Part shown: positions 5,499 to 7,391 of the stretch, one piece after another
Layout of the letters: the number at the start of each line of letters is the position of its first letter
How positions within the stretch are numbered: the first letter of the stretch is position 1
Source of the DNA: Chloroflexota bacterium
Lineage (GTDB): Bacteria; Chloroflexota; Limnocylindria; Limnocylindrales; CSP1-4
NCBI GenBank assembly: GCA_013698385.1
Contig: JACCVB010000041.1
Location: 1 to 7,391, forward strand
Reading direction: 5' to 3'
DNA length: 7,391 bases
The notes under the pieces: generated by a model
Databases searched by the model: none
What the model saw: the letters and a program-made list of their open reading frames with translations, nothing else
Told to the model about the DNA's origin: nothing
Position numbers and translations under genes: made by a program

Positions 5499-7357
5499 CG
5501 ATCACCCGGGCGCCGGAGCTGCCCGTCCAGGAACTCGAGCGGGTCACCATCCGCTTCGCCGGCGATTCCGGCGACGGCATGCAGCTCACGGGCACCCAGT
5601 TCACGAGGACGGCGGCCGTCTTCGGCAATGACATCAGCACGCTGCCCGACTTTCCCGCAGAGATCCGCGCCCCCGCGGGCTCCCTGCCGGGAGTCAGCGG
5701 CTTCCAGATCAGCTTCAGCTCAAGTGACATCCACACCCCTGGGGACCAGCCGGATGTCCTCGTCGCGATGAACCCGGCCGCGCTCAAGACGAACCTCGGC
5801 GACCTGCCACCGGGCGGTGCGCTGATCGTCAACACGGACGCGTTCAGCCAGGCCAACCTCAACAAGGCGGCCTATGCCAGCAATCCGCTGACGGACGGTT
5901 CGCTCAAGCCCTACACCACCTTCGAGATCCCGATCTCCACGCTCAACGAGCGATCGCTCGACGGGCTCGAGATGACCAGCAAGCAGAAGGACCTGACCAA
6001 GAACTTCTTCGCCCTCGGGATCATGTTCTGGCTGTACGAGCGAAGCATGACGCCGACGATCGACTGGATCGACTCTAAGTTCGGCGCTCGGCCCGTCGTC
6101 GCCGAAGCGAACAAGCGGGCGCTCAAGGCGGGCTACGCGTTCGGCGAGACGACGGAGATCTTCCATACCCATTACCGGGTCAGGCCCGCTCACCTGGATC
6201 CGGGCACGTACCGCAACATCACCGGGAACGAGGCGGCCGCGCTCGGGTTCCTTGCCGCGTCCCAGCTGTCCGGCCGGCCGCTGTTCTACGGCAGCTATCC
6301 GATCACCCCGGCCAGCGACATCCTGCACCAGCTCTCGGGCTACAAGGCCTTCGGCGTCAAGACATTCCAGGCCGAGGACGAGATCGCGGCGATCGGGGCG
6401 GCCATCGGCGCGAGCTACGGCGGCGCCTTGGGCCTGACCGCCTCGTCGGGTCCCGGCATCGCGCTCAAGACCGAGGCAATGGGGCTCGCCCTGATGGTCG
6501 AGCTGCCGCTCGTCGTCATCGATGTCCAGCGCGCCGGGCCATCCACCGGCATGCCCACCAAGAACGAGCAGGCGGACCTCCTCCAGGTGATGTTCGGGCG
6601 CAATTCGGACTCGCCCATCCCGATCGTCGCGCCCGCCACGCCCGGTGAATGCTTCGACTTCGCGATCGAAGCCTTCCGACTGGCCCTCAAGTACATGACG
6701 CCCGTCGCCTACCTGTCCGATGCGTTCCTCGCGACCGGCTCCGAGCCATGGCGCATCCCGACCGTGGCGGACCTGCCGAGCATCGCGGTCGACAACGCCG
6801 TGCGCGGCGACGGGCCGTTTCGCCCGTACGAGCGCAACTCGGAGACGCTCGCCCGGCCGTGGGCCGTGCCCGGCACGGCCGGACTGGAGCACCGAATCGG
6901 TGGGCTCGAGAAGGCGGACGTCACGGGCAACGTCAGCTACGACCCGGACAACCACCACCGGATGCAGCTGCTCCGGGCGGCCAAGGTCGCGGGGATCGCC
7001 ACGGACATCCCGCCGCTGGACGTCTTCGGGCCGGACACGGGCGAGCTGCTCATCCTCGGCTGGGGCTCCACGTACGGGGCGATCCGATCCGCTGTCGAGC
7101 GACTGCACGCGGACGGCCGTTCCGTGGCCCACGCCCACCTGCGTCACCTGAACCCGTTCCCGGCCAACACCGAGGAAGTCCTGCGCAGTTACCGCCGGGT
7201 GCTCATCCCCGAGATCAACCTGGGCCAGCTGCTGATGCTGGTCCGCGCGCGCTACCTGATCGATGCCGTCGGCTACGACCGGGTGCGCGGCAAGCCGTTC
7301 CGTATCGCCGAGATCGTCGCCGAGGCGGAGCGGATCCTCGCGGAGGCTACGCCTTGA
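5495..7357 (+). CDS. korA: 2-oxoglutarate (2-oxoacid):ferredoxin oxidoreductase, fused gamma-alpha subunit
   Basis: This 620-residue cytosolic protein is the usual length for the fused gamma-alpha subunit of KorAB-type enzymes, which decarboxylate 2-oxoglutarate to succinyl-CoA and reduce ferredoxin, or run in reverse for CO2 fixation. The gamma domain covers about residues 16-200 and opens with VTIRFAGDSGDGMQLTG (Gly23-Gly33), then LPDFPAEIRAPAGSLPGVSG. The alpha domain starts near 247 (GNEAAALGFLAASQLSG). It carries the conserved GSYPITPASDIL (Tyr268-Thr271), FQAEDEIAAIGAAIGASYGG, LTASSGPGIALKTEAMGLA and VIDVQRAGPSTGMPTK. A transketolase C-terminal-like domain follows (ELLILGWGSTYGAIRSA, HLRHLNPFPANTEEVL, VLIPEINLGQL). 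As expected for this subunit it has no iron-sulfur motif. GTG 5495 overlaps the CBS stop; GGAAGG at 5486-5491 is a close ribosome-binding site. The start of a beta subunit overlaps its stop. 2-oxoglutarate as substrate is the family default, not proven. Confidence 0.93.
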   Translation: MTITRAPELPVQELERVTIRFAGDSGDGMQLTGTQFTRTAAVFGNDISTLPDFPAEIRAPAGSLPGVSGFQISFSSSDIHTPGDQPDVLVAMNPAALKTNLGDLPPGGALIVNTDAFSQANLNKAAYASNPLTDGSLKPYTTFEIPISTLNERSLDGLEMTSKQKDLTKNFFALGIMFWLYERSMTPTIDWIDSKFGARPVVAEANKRALKAGYAFGETTEIFHTHYRVRPAHLDPGTYRNITGNEAAALGFLAASQLSGRPLFYGSYPITPASDILHQLSGYKAFGVKTFQAEDEIAAIGAAIGASYGGALGLTASSGPGIALKTEAMGLALMVELPLVVIDVQRAGPSTGMPTKNEQADLLQVMFGRNSDSPIPIVAPATPGECFDFAIEAFRLALKYMTPVAYLSDAFLATGSEPWRIPTVADLPSIAVDNAVRGDGPFRPYERNSETLARPWAVPGTAGLEHRIGGLEKADVTGNVSYDPDNHHRMQLLRAAKVAGIATDIPPLDVFGPDTGELLILGWGSTYGAIRSAVERLHADGRSVAHAHLRHLNPFPANTEEVLRSYRRVLIPEINLGQLLMLVRARYLIDAVGYDRVRGKPFRIAEIVAEAERILAEATP

Positions 7358-7391
7358 CGACCGATACCGCCGCTCCCGTCCCGTCCCAGCC
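7354..7391 (+). CDS. korB: Start of the 2-oxoacid:ferredoxin oxidoreductase beta subunit (partial)
   Basis: A TTG at 7354-7356 overlaps the korA stop in a TTGA junction. It is preceded by GGAGG at 7342-7346 with ideal seven-base spacing. The frame stays open to the window edge, giving MTTDTAAPVPSQ, a polar start of the kind seen before the thiamine-diphosphate-binding KorB domain. KorA needs this partner, and the two genes are normally adjacent in this order. Only 12 codons are visible, so identity rests on context. Confidence 0.65.
   Translation, partial: MTTDTAAPVPSQ

Noticed and set aside
5720..7147. 475-codon open frame on the minus strand opposite korA
   Set aside because: Composition dominated by Arg, Gly, Val and Asp with no domain. 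korA is clearly coding on the other strand.
1..7391. CRISPR array, tRNA/rRNA genes, IS elements, att sites or a defence/toxin-antitoxin system
   Set aside because: Scanned for spaced direct repeats, clover-leaf patterns, transposase motifs and small two-gene modules; none seen.

Overview
The window is GC-rich bacterial chromosomal DNA with tightly packed genes, four-base stop/start overlaps and frequent GTG/TTG starts. Starts use either an AGGAGG Shine-Dalgarno or what look like leaderless promoters. This mix suits a high-GC lineage such as Chloroflexota or Actinomycetota, but the window alone does not settle the phylum. No insertion sequence, phage gene, CRISPR array, tRNA or rRNA is visible.

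Left part (1-3602, all plus strand): the end of a fumarylacetoacetate-hydrolase-family gene, a decayed 3' fragment of an ABC-2 permease gene, a GNAT N-acetyltransferase of the phosphinothricin/methionine-sulfoximine type, homogentisate 1,2-dioxygenase (hmgA) and an HpaI-type class II aldolase. FAH and HmgA catalyse the last and the ring-opening steps of tyrosine/phenylalanine breakdown through homogentisate. The maleylacetoacetate isomerase between them is not in view. The 212 bases before hmgA hold four dyads, one of which buries the hmgA ribosome-binding site.

Middle (3603-4997): a short non-coding convergent gap, then a minus-strand EamA/DMT-family ten-helix transporter. It carries an unusual Gly/Val/Ala-rich insertion whose coding strand has a canonical G-quadruplex pattern. 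A 57-bp divergent promoter region separates it from the next operon.

Right part (4998-7391, plus strand): an operon of a two-CBS-domain protein, a fused gamma-alpha subunit of a 2-oxoacid (probably 2-oxoglutarate):ferredoxin oxidoreductase, and the first codons of what should be its beta subunit. Each gene overlaps the next by four bases, which suggests translational coupling of a possible nucleotide-sensing protein to a central-carbon enzyme.

Most of the window is recognisable metabolism. I see no clear evidence of a wholly new system. The most interesting points are the structured hmgA leader, the CBS-KorAB coupling, the short-leader divergent promoters and the G-rich insertion in the transporter.
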